32,454 bases of DNA from Candidatus Fusicatenibacter merdavium (GCA_019115005.1 DXEK01000050.1:1-32454), one strand, 5' to 3'; numbered from the stretch's first letter, positions 10,148 through 18,607 are shown. The notes: generated by a model not told the origin, from the sequence alone. Program-made: numbers and translations.

Positions 10148-13147
10148 ATGGAAAACATAAGATTTGAGCAGGATAAAAAAGCACTTTTTTATCTTGAACC
10201 GGAAGCATATCCGGGCGTAAAAAGAGTCGCCGAAAAAGTAGCGAAGGATTTTGAGACAGTCTGCGGAGCCAGGATCGTCGTCACGGATTCGGCAGAGACT
10301 CTGAGAGCGGTGAGACAGGATGCTCCGGCGAAGTCCGGGCAGATCCCGGTTGTGATCGCGGCGACGGTTGGACACAGCGCCTGCCTGGAAGAGATGGAGC
10401 GTCAGGGAAAGATCGACCTTGCCCGTGTCAGAGAAAAATGGGAAGTATTTTCTCTTCAGTGTGTGGAAGAACCGATGGCTGGTGTTGCATGTGCGCTGGT
10501 TGTGGCGGGAAGCGACAAGAGGGGAACGATTTACGGACTCTTTGAACTCTCCGAGATGATCGGGGTGACGCCGTTTCTGTATTTCGGGGATGTGATGCCA
10601 CAGAAATATGACGCCGTCGAGTTCCCGTGCGGGAGACAGCAGGAAGACGGAAAGGCTTCGGATCTCTGCGGAACTGTCCGCAGAATCGAGCATTTCCCGA
10701 TGATCTCCCGGGAACCCTCGGTGAGATATCGCGGCTTTTTTATCAATGATGAATGGCCGTGTTTTGGAAATTGGACCTTTCGCCATTTCGGCGGTTTCAA
10801 TGCGGAAATGTATGACCATGTCTTTGAATTTTTACTCCGGATGAAGGGAAATTACCTGTGGCCGGCCATGTGGACGTCCTCGTTTTTCCTGGATGGACCG
10901 GGAATGGCCAGCATGGATCTGGCGAATGAGTACGGCGTGATCATCGGAAACTCCCATCATGAACCGTGTATGCGCGCCAGCGAGGAGTGGGACAAGGTAA
11001 AGGGAGAGAATACGCCATACGGAACCGCATGGAATTACAATATCAATAAAGAAGGACTTCTCAATTACTGGGCGGACGGCCTGAAACGCAGTGCGGGCCA
11101 TGAAAAATTTATTACGATCGGTATGCGCGGCGAGCGTGACAGCGCGCTGCAGGGGCCGGCATCTCTGGCGGAGAACATCGAGGTCCTGAAGGACATTATA
11201 CTGGAACAGAAAAAACTGATCCGGAAATATGTGAACCCGGATCTTGGCAAGGTGCCGATGCTCCTCGCGGTTTACAAGGAAGTGGAGGACTATTATTACG
11301 GAGACGAGGTCACGCCCGGTCTGAAAGACTGGGACGGACTCGACGGTGTGACCGTTATGCTCTGCGAAGACAACTTCGGAAACATGCGTTTTCTGCCCGA
11401 TGAAAGACACAGGGATCACGACGGCGGATACGGGATGTATTACCATCTGGATTATCACGGCTCGCCGGTTTCCTACGAATGGGTAGGATCGACCCCGCTG
11501 ACCCGCACCTGGGAGCAGATGACCCAGGCATGGGATTACGGAGTGCGGCAGATGTGGATGGTCAACGTGGGCGATCTGAAGTTTGAGGAATTTTTCCTGA
11601 GTTATTTTATGCGACTGGCCTATGATTTTGAGACCTGGGGTACCGGCGCGCCGAATCAGACCGGACGTTACACCAGGGAATTCATAAAGGCACAGTTCCC
11701 TCAGGCGGATAAAACGCTGCAGGAGAGGATTGCAGAGATTATCGAGGAGTATGTGCGTCTCAACGGTCTTCGCCGTCCCGAGGCGCTGAACGACAGGATC
11801 TACCATCCGGCACATTACCTTGAGACGGACCGGATGCTCGAGAGAGCGCTGCGCCTGGAGCGGGAAGACCGGGAGGTGCGAGGTCTGCTTCCGGAGGAAT
11901 GCCGAGACGCTTATGACTCGATGATCCATTATCCGGCGGCGGGAACCGCGAATCTGCTGAAAATGCATCTGTATGCCGGACAGAACCGCCTGTATGCGGA
12001 GCAGGGAAAAACGGCTGCCAATGAGATCGCCGTCAAAGTGAAGGAGTGCATTGACGAGGACCGCCGTCTGGCTGAAGAGTTTGCGGGGATCCTCGGAGGA
12101 AAGTGGAGTGGTATGGAGATGGCCGAGCATATCGGTTTTACCAAGTGGAACAGTGAGAACTGGAAATACCCGGTGCGCTGTTTTGTGGAGGCAAAGCCGG
12201 AGCCGTATCTGCTGGTCGGCCGCGCCGATGAGACAGAGGTGCATACCAACGATTATTTCCGCGACGATGTCCTGATCCGTGATTTTATGTATCCCGGATG
12301 CTGCCATGTGCAGATCGAGATCGCCAACGGCGGAAGCGGCGAGATCGTATGGCGTCTTGAGGGCGGCTGCAGCTGGCTCAGTGCGTCGGCGGTCAGCGGA
12401 CGGACAAGGACGCAGGAAAGAATCACGCTGACGTTTCTGCCGGAGAAGTACGACAATTCTGTGACGGAGGGAAGTCCCTGCGAACTGTTTGTCTGCACGG
12501 AGAAGGAAAAAGTGCGCATCCTGGTTTTTGCCGGGAAGCAGGTGGCAGACGGTATACCGGAGGGAACCTGCCTGGAAGGCCCTGACGGCTTTGTCATTGA
12601 TCCGGCACGGTATGCGCGGAAAGAGGACGGACTCTGGAAAGGAGAAAAGGCAGGATATCTTCCTCTGAAAGATTACGGAAGATATGGCTCCGGGATGAAG
12701 GTATTCCCGACGACGGCAGTCTTTCCGGAGCCTGAAAAAGCCCCGTTTCTGGAATATCAGCTCTTTACAGAATCGGCGGGAGATTATATACTGGAGATAC
12801 AGAGCGCGCCGGGGAATCCCGTGGATGAAGGACGGGGATTGAAGCTGGCGTACAGTATGAACGGGGAAAGGATCCGGCGGATTGATACGATTCCGTCAGG
12901 ATATCATGCAGGAGATCCGGCCTGCGAATATTGGTGCCGGGGTGTGCTGAATCAGGTACACCGGTGCAGAGTGAAAGTACATTTGAGAGAGGGCGTCAAC
13001 AGCCTGCGGATCTATGCGGCGGACGCTCCGCTGGTCCTGGAGCGGCTGCTTCTCTTTCCGCAGGGAAATGAGCCGAAGCAGTCTTATCTCGGACCGGAGG
13101 AAAGTTTCCGGATCGGACAGGAGACGTACACCTGTAACAATTCATAA
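10148..13147 (+). CDS. GH115 xylan alpha-1,2-glucuronidase
   Basis: GH115 enzymes remove (methyl)glucuronic acid from internal as well as terminal xylose units, complementing GH67. The 999-residue length is normal for the family. Recognisable blocks are GSDKRGTIYGLFELSEMIGV in the N-terminal domain, PSVRYRGFFINDEWP at the start of the barrel, RMKGNYLWPAMW, GNSHHEPCMR, ITIGMRGERD, LCEDNFGNMR, WMVNVGDLKFEEFFLSYFM and, after about residue 590, a helical region. The C-terminal beta modules resemble the Ig-like and carbohydrate-binding part of the family (FVIDPARYARK, LFTESAGDYILEIQ). No signal peptide is seen, so the enzyme is probably cytoplasmic. The start has GGAGAAAGG 7 bases upstream. The frame is intact, although the transporter gene next to it is broken. 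The dehydrogenase follows after 39 bases. Confidence 0.93.
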   Translation: MENIRFEQDKKALFYLEPEAYPGVKRVAEKVAKDFETVCGARIVVTDSAETLRAVRQDAPAKSGQIPVVIAATVGHSACLEEMERQGKIDLARVREKWEVFSLQCVEEPMAGVACALVVAGSDKRGTIYGLFELSEMIGVTPFLYFGDVMPQKYDAVEFPCGRQQEDGKASDLCGTVRRIEHFPMISREPSVRYRGFFINDEWPCFGNWTFRHFGGFNAEMYDHVFEFLLRMKGNYLWPAMWTSSFFLDGPGMASMDLANEYGVIIGNSHHEPCMRASEEWDKVKGENTPYGTAWNYNINKEGLLNYWADGLKRSAGHEKFITIGMRGERDSALQGPASLAENIEVLKDIILEQKKLIRKYVNPDLGKVPMLLAVYKEVEDYYYGDEVTPGLKDWDGLDGVTVMLCEDNFGNMRFLPDERHRDHDGGYGMYYHLDYHGSPVSYEWVGSTPLTRTWEQMTQAWDYGVRQMWMVNVGDLKFEEFFLSYFMRLAYDFETWGTGAPNQTGRYTREFIKAQFPQADKTLQERIAEIIEEYVRLNGLRRPEALNDRIYHPAHYLETDRMLERALRLEREDREVRGLLPEECRDAYDSMIHYPAAGTANLLKMHLYAGQNRLYAEQGKTAANEIAVKVKECIDEDRRLAEEFAGILGGKWSGMEMAEHIGFTKWNSENWKYPVRCFVEAKPEPYLLVGRADETEVHTNDYFRDDVLIRDFMYPGCCHVQIEIANGGSGEIVWRLEGGCSWLSASAVSGRTRTQERITLTFLPEKYDNSVTEGSPCELFVCTEKEKVRILVFAGKQVADGIPEGTCLEGPDGFVIDPARYARKEDGLWKGEKAGYLPLKDYGRYGSGMKVFPTTAVFPEPEKAPFLEYQLFTESAGDYILEIQSAPGNPVDEGRGLKLAYSMNGERIRRIDTIPSGYHAGDPACEYWCRGVLNQVHRCRVKVHLREGVNSLRIYAADAPLVLERLLLFPQGNEPKQSYLGPEESFRIGQETYTCNNS

Positions 13148-13186
13148 AAGAAAATGAAAAGGAAAGAATAAGGAGGATCATAAGAG

Positions 13187-14233
13187 ATGGAAGGTACAAT
13201 GAAGACAGCGGTAATGACAGACATTATGGAAGTGGAGATCCAGGAACGGCCGATCCCGCAGCCGAAGGACGACGAGGTTCTGGTATAAGTGGAATATGTG
13301 GGAATCTGCGGATCTGATCTGCACTATTATGAATCCGGACGTATCGGTGATTTTGTCGTAAAGCCGCCGTTTGTTCTGGGCCATGAGGCGGGAGGAACCG
13401 TCGTGGAAGTCGGAGCGAACGTCAAAAACCTGAAGGTCGGCGACCGTGTGGCGATGGAACCGGGCAAGACCTGCGGCCAGTGTGAATTCTGCAAATCCGG
13501 AAAATACAACCTGTGTGAGGATGTGGTATTTTTCGCTACTCCGCCGGTAGACGGCGTATTCCAGGAGTATGTGGCCCATGAAGCCGGTCTCTGCTTCAAG
13601 CTGCCGGATAATGTCAGCACCCTGGAGGGCGCGTTGATCGAGCCTCTGGCGGTAGGTATGCACGCGGCACGCCAGGGAGAGGCAAAACTGGGCCAGACCG
13701 CAGTGGTGACCGGCGCAGGCTGCATCGGCCTGGTATCCCTTCTGTCGCTGAAAGCGATGGGCGTTACCAAGGTGATCGTTGTGGACGTGATGGAAAACCG
13801 TCTGCAGAAAGCGCTGGAACTCGGCGCAGACGCGGTGATCAACGGAAAGACAGAAGATACAGTCGCTCGTATCAAGGAACTGACGGACGGAAAGGGATTT
13901 GATCTGGGCATCGAGACGGCAGGAAATCAGATCACTGCATCCCAGCTGATCCGCGGAGCGAAGAAGGGTGCCACCATCGTTTTTGTCGGATACAGTGCAA
14001 GCGGCGAGATGACGCTGCCGATCGGCATGTCTCTGGACAAGGAACTGACCTTCAAGACGGTATTCCGTTACCGCAACATTTACCCGATCGCAATCGAAGC
14101 GGTTGCACAGGGTAAGATCAATATTAAAGATGTAGTGACCAACTATTTTGAACTGGACGACATTAAGAATGCTTTGGATTCCTGCGTGAAAAATAAAGCG
14201 GAGATTGTAAAAGGCGTCATCAAAGTTTGTTGA
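13187..14233 (+). pseudogene. Zinc-dependent xylitol/sorbitol-type dehydrogenase with an internal TAA
   Basis: A medium-chain alcohol dehydrogenase of the xylitol/sorbitol group would interconvert a polyol and a ketose (xylitol and xylulose) with NAD. AGGAGG (13171-13176) precedes the ATG at 13187. The frame runs through 348 codons but codon 34 is TAA (13286-13288), exactly where relatives carry Lys (VLVKVEYVGICGSDLHYYE); a single A-to-T change from AAA explains it. Downstream everything is conserved: catalytic zinc Cys in GICGSD, GHEAGG, the four structural zinc cysteines in CGQCEFCKSGKYNLC, the nucleotide-binding GAGCIG and Asp in VVDVMENR. A GTG directly after the stop (13289) could allow re-initiation, giving 314 residues without the first beta-strands, but it has no ribosome binding site. 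Probably inactive, unless the stop is an assembly error. Confidence 0.85.
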
Positions 14234-14296
14234 CATCAGCCGGTCGGGCAGGCATCCGTTTGCAAATTATAACCTGTTAACAGAAATGGAGAAAGT

Positions 14297-15046
14297 ATGA
14301 GAAGAGATTATCTGGATTCGCACACCCACACACTTGCCAGCGGCCACGCTTACAATACACTCAATGAGATGCTGGCGGCCGCGGCGCAGAAAGGACTTTC
14401 CCTGCTGGGAGTGACCGATCATGGCAGCGGGATGAAGGGAACCACTCCCTTGTATTATTTTGAGAATTCCCTGACGATCGACCGGGAGCAGATCCGTCAC
14501 AGATTCGGCGTGGAGCTGCTGTTCGGCGTGGAACTGAACATCATGGATCTCGAAGGAACGGTGGACATGAAGCCGTCCATGCTGGAGAAAATGGATGTGA
14601 CGGTTGCGAGTATGCATATTCCGTGCATGCCGAAGGGGACGAAGGAAGAGATTACAAGAGCATACCGCAAAGTCATGGAGAATCCTCTGGTCAATATCAT
14701 CGGCCATCCGGACGACGGCCGCTTCCCGGTGGATTATCAGGAACTGGTGCGGGGAGCGAGAGACTGCGGCGTTTTGCTGGAGATCAACGATCACTCTCTC
14801 GACGGCACCGGAAACCGCCAGAATGCGGTGGAGAACGATACGGAAATGCTTCGCTGGTGTATGAAATATCAGGTGCCGGTGGTGTTGGATTCGGATGCTC
14901 ATACGGACACGAAAGTCGGGTGCCATGAGCATGCGTGGGCGCTCGTGAAAAAGCTGGAGTTTCCGGAAGAACTGATCGTTAACACGAATCTGGAGAAATT
15001 CAAATCATACGTGAACTGTTACCGCCTGGGGCGGAGATCCGGCTGA
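14297..15046 (+). CDS. PHP-domain phosphatase (YcdX-like)
   Basis: The 249-residue protein belongs to the polymerase and histidinol phosphatase (PHP) superfamily of trinuclear-metal phosphoesterases, close to the YcdX group. Metal ligands visible are His9 and His11 (DSHTHT), His42 (TDHGSG), a Glu in FGVELNI, a His in ASMHIP, the His of IIGHPDDGR and the final Asp/His pair in LDSDAHTD. The motif order and length fit the family. GGAGAAAG lies just upstream of the ATG. It follows the dehydrogenase after 63 bases and is probably co-transcribed. The physiological substrate is unknown; a sugar phosphate is plausible from context only. Confidence 0.88.
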   Translation: MRRDYLDSHTHTLASGHAYNTLNEMLAAAAQKGLSLLGVTDHGSGMKGTTPLYYFENSLTIDREQIRHRFGVELLFGVELNIMDLEGTVDMKPSMLEKMDVTVASMHIPCMPKGTKEEITRAYRKVMENPLVNIIGHPDDGRFPVDYQELVRGARDCGVLLEINDHSLDGTGNRQNAVENDTEMLRWCMKYQVPVVLDSDAHTDTKVGCHEHAWALVKKLEFPEELIVNTNLEKFKSYVNCYRLGRRSG

Positions 15047-15062
15047 TCTGGTCCGGGTCTCT

Positions 15063-15116
15063 GTGACCGTTCAGCCAGGCTGCGTGGCAAATGCGCAGAC
15101 CCGGCTGGACGGTCAC
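15063..15116. repeat. Solo hairpin related to the dispersed repeat family
   Basis: A nearly perfect inverted repeat of about 22 bases per arm begins GTGACCGTTCAGCC and ends GGCTGGACGGTCAC. Its inner part (CTGCG and GCGCAG) matches the terminal hairpin of the larger repeats at 16332, 18387 and 23431. It stands just after the PHP gene and could act as an RNA 3'-end structure, though no T run follows. Confidence 0.65.
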
Positions 15117-15149
15117 GACTGTATCTGTTTGTCATATGCAAAATTGTTC

Positions 15150-15178
15150 TTGTATTTAAAACTTTAGTGTGCTAAAAT
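15150..15178 (+). promoter_or_regulatory. Promoter of yerC
   Basis: TTGTAT (15150-15155), a 17-base spacer and TAAAAT (15173-15178) preceded by TGC (extended -10). The transcript would start about 65 bases before the ATG. Confidence 0.6.
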
Positions 15179-15249
15179 ATCATTGTGCTGAGTTGTGTCC
15201 GCGCGGCTCGCTGTTTGAGAACATAAACACAAATCGGGAGGTTTTGTAT

Positions 15250-15555
15250 ATGAATAAAAAAATTCATACAGAGGCGGTAGATCAGTTATTTGAAGCGATT
15301 CTGAGTCTGCGTGACAAAGAAGAATGTTATACGTTCTTTGAGGATGTCTGTACGATCAATGAGCTTCTTTCTCTTTCTCAGAGGTTTGAGGTGGCGAAGA
15401 TGCTGCGGGAAAAGAAGACGTATCTTGAGATATCGGAAAAGACGGGTGCATCCACCGCGACGATCAGCCGCGTGAACCGCTCTCTTACGTATGGAAACGA
15501 CGGCTATGAGATGGTATTTCAGCGGCTTGAGGCGGAGAAAAAATCCGCAGAGTAG
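15250..15555 (+). CDS. yerC: YerC/YecD-family TrpR-like DNA-binding protein
   Basis: A 101-residue helical protein of the TrpR-related YerC/YecD family. The central part (CTINELLSLSQRFEVAKML) and the helix-turn-helix (YLEISEKTGASTATISRVNR) match the family closely. Start chosen at 15250 because GGGAGG (15236-15241) lies 8 bases upstream; the longer frame from 15169 begins inside the promoter. It is a single-gene transcript ending at the terminator at 15605. The family's regulatory target is not well established, so none is proposed. Confidence 0.9.
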   Translation: MNKKIHTEAVDQLFEAILSLRDKEECYTFFEDVCTINELLSLSQRFEVAKMLREKKTYLEISEKTGASTATISRVNRSLTYGNDGYEMVFQRLEAEKKSAE

Positions 15556-15604
15556 TTGTTTGAGTATGCTTTGCGGAAATCTTTGAATGACAGAACAGGA
15601 AAAA

Positions 15605-15651
15605 AGGACTGCCTGCTGATTTTTTTAATGGTCAGCAGGCAGTCCTCTTTT
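15605..15651. terminator. Bidirectional terminator between yerC and the DUF1836 gene
   Basis: A perfect 15-bp stem (15605-15619 with 15632-15646) with a 12-base loop is followed by CTTTTT on the + strand and preceded by AAAAA, giving a T run on the minus strand. It serves both converging genes. Confidence 0.92.
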
Positions 15652-16253
15652 TATGCATTTTCTTTTCCCTGATTAATCTTGTCGATCAATTCTTCAATCA
15701 GCTGTTTTTTTAGGTAGACGTCAAAGCTGAGCATGCAGATAAACGAAAACATCTGCAGAAAATCTTTGTCTTCTTCGGGCGCGTCGGTAAAGGAGATTCT
15801 GGCAGCGTCAAAAGTCTTTATTACATCCTCCCGGACGGTGCTGACTTCGGACCGTTCCAGTTCGAAAATTTCCTGATACAACTCGGAGATCGAAAAACCA
15901 TTTTCAGAGTGAAAATATTTTTTCGTGATGGGCTCGAGAAGTGTCTGGATATCGTTAATCGAAAGGATATTTTTAAAATAATAGATAAAGATCAGGATCA
16001 GCATATGCTCTTTGGAATACTTTTTCTTCTCAGGGGGCGGGAGAAGATGATTTTTCGCATAATTGTTGATCATGGTCTTCGTCAGGATCTTGTCTTCTTC
16101 GTGACGCTTGGAGAAAGCCAGACGCGCATCCATAAAGGTCGTCACCTGATCCATATATAAATCAATATTCGGGATGTCTTCCGGGCGGATACCGCTCACT
16201 TTGGAGAGACTTTCCAGAAGGTCCTGGATCATTTTTTCTGTATCAATATGCAT
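15651..16253 (-). CDS. DUF1836 domain protein
   Basis: The 200-residue protein matches the DUF1836 family seen in Firmicutes. The N-terminal half holds a MerR-like helix-turn-helix (ILTKTMINNYAKNHLLPPP followed by KKKYSKEHMLILI), suggesting DNA binding; the rest is helical, with a hydrophobic segment near the C terminus (FSFICMLSFDVYL). GAGGTG sits 7 bases before the start, and a good promoter lies directly upstream. It is convergent with yerC. No specific target is known to me. Confidence 0.88.
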   Translation of the reverse strand: MHIDTEKMIQDLLESLSKVSGIRPEDIPNIDLYMDQVTTFMDARLAFSKRHEEDKILTKTMINNYAKNHLLPPPEKKKYSKEHMLILIFIYYFKNILSINDIQTLLEPITKKYFHSENGFSISELYQEIFELERSEVSTVREDVIKTFDAARISFTDAPEEDKDFLQMFSFICMLSFDVYLKKQLIEELIDKINQGKENA

Positions 16254-16274
16254 ATGTCACACCTCACTATCCAC

Positions 16275-16303
16275 ATTATATAGTTTTTGAAACCAGATGG
16301 CAA
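16275..16303 (-). promoter_or_regulatory. Promoter of the DUF1836 gene
   Basis: Read on the minus strand: TTGCCA (16303-16298), a 17-base spacer and TATAAT (16280-16275), ending about 20 bases before the start codon. Confidence 0.75.
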
Positions 16304-16331
16304 GTTTTTTTTGAAATTTTGGTGTCAGCCG

Positions 16332-16466
16332 GTAACAGTTCAGTCAGGTCTGCGCATTTACTGCGCAGACCGTGTGAAAACATAGTGCCTGTGGGCATCC
16401 AGCCCATCGCGAAGCGATTCTCAATGGCCGGATGCCGGTTACAGTTCAGCCAGGTCCGCGCATTTC
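16332..16466 (-). repeat. Dispersed structured repeat, copy A (inverted), followed by the start of a second unit
   Basis: From 16332 to about 16450 this is the reverse complement of the repeat at 23431, including GGTCTGCGCA/TGCGCAGACC-type hairpin arms (about 16347-16371) and the AATCGCTTCGCGATGG-type core. At 16437-16466 a second unit starts in the same direction (GTTACAGTTCAGCCAGGT) and is cut off near the GntR promoter. It lies between the divergent DUF1836 and GntR promoters. Confidence 0.8.
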
Positions 16467-16490
16467 AGGCGTATGACATATGAATCTGTA

Positions 16491-16532
16491 TTGACTTTTT
16501 GTATGCTTTGTATTAATATAAATGATACAAAG
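16491..16532 (+). promoter_or_regulatory. GntR promoter with palindromic operator
   Basis: TTGACT at 16491-16496 with a -10 near TAATAT (16514-16519). A perfect inverted repeat, CTTTGTAT (16506-16513) and ATACAAAG (16525-16532) with an 11-base centre, covers the -10 region. This is the expected layout of an operator for the GntR protein encoded 13 bases downstream (inference). Confidence 0.65.
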
Positions 16533-16544
16533 AGAGGTGAGAGG

Positions 16545-16922
16545 ATGATTCTAAAGCTGGATTTTCAAAGCGATGTGCCGATTTATCAGCAGATCTGCAA
16601 TCAGATTATTTTCTGGATTTCCACGGGCGAACTGAAGTCCGGCGAGAGACTTCCTACGGTCAGGAGCCTGGCGGAGGAGGCAGGTATCAATTCTATGACG
16701 GTGAGCAAAGCGTACCAGCAGTTGAAAGCGGAAGGGTATCTTATTACTGAACGCCGGAACGGAGTGATGGTGAGCGACAGGTTTCAAAAACCCGGGGAAC
16801 TTTCCGAAGAGGATAAGAAAGCGTTGGTATTGGTGATTTCCAGGGCCAGGATCGCCGGCGTTCCGAAAGAGAAATTCCTGGAATTGTGCGAGCGACTTTA
16901 TGATAGAAAGGCGGATATGTGA
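16545..16922 (+). CDS. GntR-family regulator, YtrA subfamily
   Basis: This 125-residue repressor-type protein has the classic GntR winged helix (VPIYQQICNQIIFWISTGEL, GERLPTVRSLAEEAGINSMTVSKAYQQL, EGYLITERRNGVMVS) and only a short helical tail, as in the YtrA subfamily. The ATG at 16545 is chosen because GAGGTGAGAGG lies directly before it; the longer frame starts within the promoter. It is followed after 60 bases by a membrane protein gene, the usual arrangement for YtrA regulators, which control adjacent membrane or transport genes. The operator over its own -10 suggests autoregulation. The ligand is unknown. Confidence 0.92.
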   Translation: MILKLDFQSDVPIYQQICNQIIFWISTGELKSGERLPTVRSLAEEAGINSMTVSKAYQQLKAEGYLITERRNGVMVSDRFQKPGELSEEDKKALVLVISRARIAGVPKEKFLELCERLYDRKADM

Positions 16923-16982
16923 AGGTGATCTTGAAACCCGGGTGACTGAAAAGCTCCCCGGAGGATGTTGGAGGAAACAGGT

Positions 16983-18377
16983 ATGAGTATGACTATGAAT
17001 TTTGTGATGGTCGGATGTACTTACCCGATTCTGTTTTTCATGTATTTCTTTATGAAACTTGAGATCGGAGATAAAAAGAAGACGGTCCTGGGGATTGCGG
17101 TGCCGGAGGCGTTTCGAAAAGATCCGCAGGTGATGGAAATCTGCGGACAGTTTCGGCGGAGTATGAGGCGGGGCTTGATTGCCATGCTGATCTTTCCGGT
17201 GCTGTTTCTGTGGATGCCGTGGTTTACCTGGTATATCACGGGGTATCTGATCTGGGTCTACCTGATGATCTTGGTGGAGATGGTGCCGATCGCGAAGTAC
17301 GGAGAACGTCTGAAAGCGCTGAAGCGGAGCATGAGATGGGGAGACAGCGGAAACGGAAAGGCAGATGTGGATTTTGCGATGGCGCTGCAGCCGGTGCGGG
17401 TCGTGAAAAAGCCGGTGCTGGCGGTGATGTGCGTGCTCAGTGTGCTGCCGGTCCTCTGGGAGCTGGCGGATCAACAGGATGTGGATCTGAAGTGGGCGTA
17501 TACGGGGATTCTTTTGATCATGGCGGCGCTCGTCTGGCTTTTCAGCGGGATCCTTATCTGGATGGACCGTCAGAAGTCGGAGTTGATCAGCAAAGACAGC
17601 GATGTGAACATAAATTTTAACCGGAGCAAAAAGAGGCTGCGCGCAACTGCCTGGATCTGGATGACGGGGCTGAGCGTGGTCCTCGTCTGGCTGACGGCGT
17701 TTGCGCTCCATGATCGGCTTGGCGGTATGACGGCATATATGGCGGAGATCACAGGATATACCGTGATCGTCTGCGCGCTTGCGATCCGCTGTGAATGGAA
17801 GATCCTGCTGTTGAGAAGAAAGATGATGACAACGCTGGAAAGTTATGACAGCGACGAGGACAACTGGTATTTTGGCGCGCTTTTATATTACAATCCCAAT
17901 GACCGGCATTCTCTGGTGGAAAACAGGATCGGAACCGGCTATTCTGTCAATCTGGGTTCCGTGGGCGGAAAAATCGTGGTCGGGTTGGTTGCGCTGCTTC
18001 TGGTCGGATGTCTGATCTGGGTTCCGGTTGTGGTGGGAATGGATGAATTTACCCCGATCGGCCTGGAAGTGGAGGATGGAACTCTGAGATCGACGCACAC
18101 GGGAGTGGAGTATGAGATCGGCGAGTCGGAGATCGCGTCGGTTGCGCTTCTGGAAGAGTTGCCGGAGATGTCCCGAAAAAACGGGACCTCGCTTAAAAAT
18201 CTGGACAAAGGCCGCTATAAGATCGACGGATATGGAACAGGTTATCTCTGTCTCAATCCTGAAAACAGTAAATTTTTGCTGGTGGAGACTGTGGATGGGA
18301 AAGTTTATCTGCTGAGCGATGCTACGGACGCAGGAACGCTGGAAGTATATCAGGAATTGACAACGGACAGCCGCTGA
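16983..18377 (+). CDS. DUF5808-containing membrane protein with C-terminal PH-like domain
   Basis: A 464-residue integral membrane protein. Hydrophobic segments occur at the N terminus (FVMVGCTYPILFFMYFFM), then in a pair after FRRSMRRG, a pair after about residue 145 (VLAVMCVLSVLPVLW, ILLIMAALVWLFSGILI), a pair after KKRLRATAW, and one at about 330-350. Between the last two pairs is a DUF5808 motif (DEDNWYFGALLYYNPNDRHSLVENR). The C-terminal 100 residues look like a bacterial PH-type beta domain (VEYEIGESEI, TGYLCLNPENSKFLLVET). Start at 16983 is chosen because GGAGG (16970-16974) is 8 bases upstream; the ATG at 16965 abuts its own GGAGG. It probably forms an operon with the GntR gene. Function unknown. 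Confidence 0.8.
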   Translation: MSMTMNFVMVGCTYPILFFMYFFMKLEIGDKKKTVLGIAVPEAFRKDPQVMEICGQFRRSMRRGLIAMLIFPVLFLWMPWFTWYITGYLIWVYLMILVEMVPIAKYGERLKALKRSMRWGDSGNGKADVDFAMALQPVRVVKKPVLAVMCVLSVLPVLWELADQQDVDLKWAYTGILLIMAALVWLFSGILIWMDRQKSELISKDSDVNINFNRSKKRLRATAWIWMTGLSVVLVWLTAFALHDRLGGMTAYMAEITGYTVIVCALAIRCEWKILLLRRKMMTTLESYDSDEDNWYFGALLYYNPNDRHSLVENRIGTGYSVNLGSVGGKIVVGLVALLLVGCLIWVPVVVGMDEFTPIGLEVEDGTLRSTHTGVEYEIGESEIASVALLEELPEMSRKNGTSLKNLDKGRYKIDGYGTGYLCLNPENSKFLLVETVDGKVYLLSDATDAGTLEVYQELTTDSR

Positions 18378-18386
18378 TTCCCGAAC

Positions 18387-18521
18387 GTGCAACAGTTCAG
18401 CCAGCTGAACTGTTGCGGTATCCGGCTATTGGAAACCGGCTCGTGATGGGCTGGACGTCCACAGACACTATGTTTTTACACGGTCTGTGCAGTAGATGCG
18501 CAGACCTGACTGAACTGTAAC
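18387..18521 (+). repeat. Dispersed structured repeat, copy B
   Basis: A 135-base unit about 80% identical by eye to copy C at 23431, in the same direction. It starts with a hairpin CAACAGTTCAG/CTGAACTGTTG and ends with a GGTCTGTGCA/TGCGCAGACC hairpin followed by CTGAACTGTAAC. It lies between the DUF5808 gene and the tRNA promoter and may supply the 3' end of the former's transcript. Confidence 0.82.
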
Positions 18522-18550
18522 CCCGAACAGTAATAAAAATAAAAAAACTG

Positions 18551-18579
18551 TTGACAAATGAGTGAAAATGAGGTATCCT
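18551..18579 (+). promoter_or_regulatory. Promoter of tRNA-Arg
   Basis: TTGACA (18551-18556), a 17-base spacer and TATCCT (18574-18579). The context ACTGTTGACAAATG is identical to that of the promoter at 32378-32391. Confidence 0.75.
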
Positions 18580-18607
18580 ATTTACTGTTGACAAGGTTAT
18601 TAGATAT

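Noticed and set aside
10832..12307. Long minus-strand open frame (491 codons) inside the GH115 gene
   Set aside because: It is antisense to a strongly conserved enzyme, with no family resemblance; long antisense frames arise from the codon bias of this genome. The same holds for the frames at 23521-25005 and 29524-30861.
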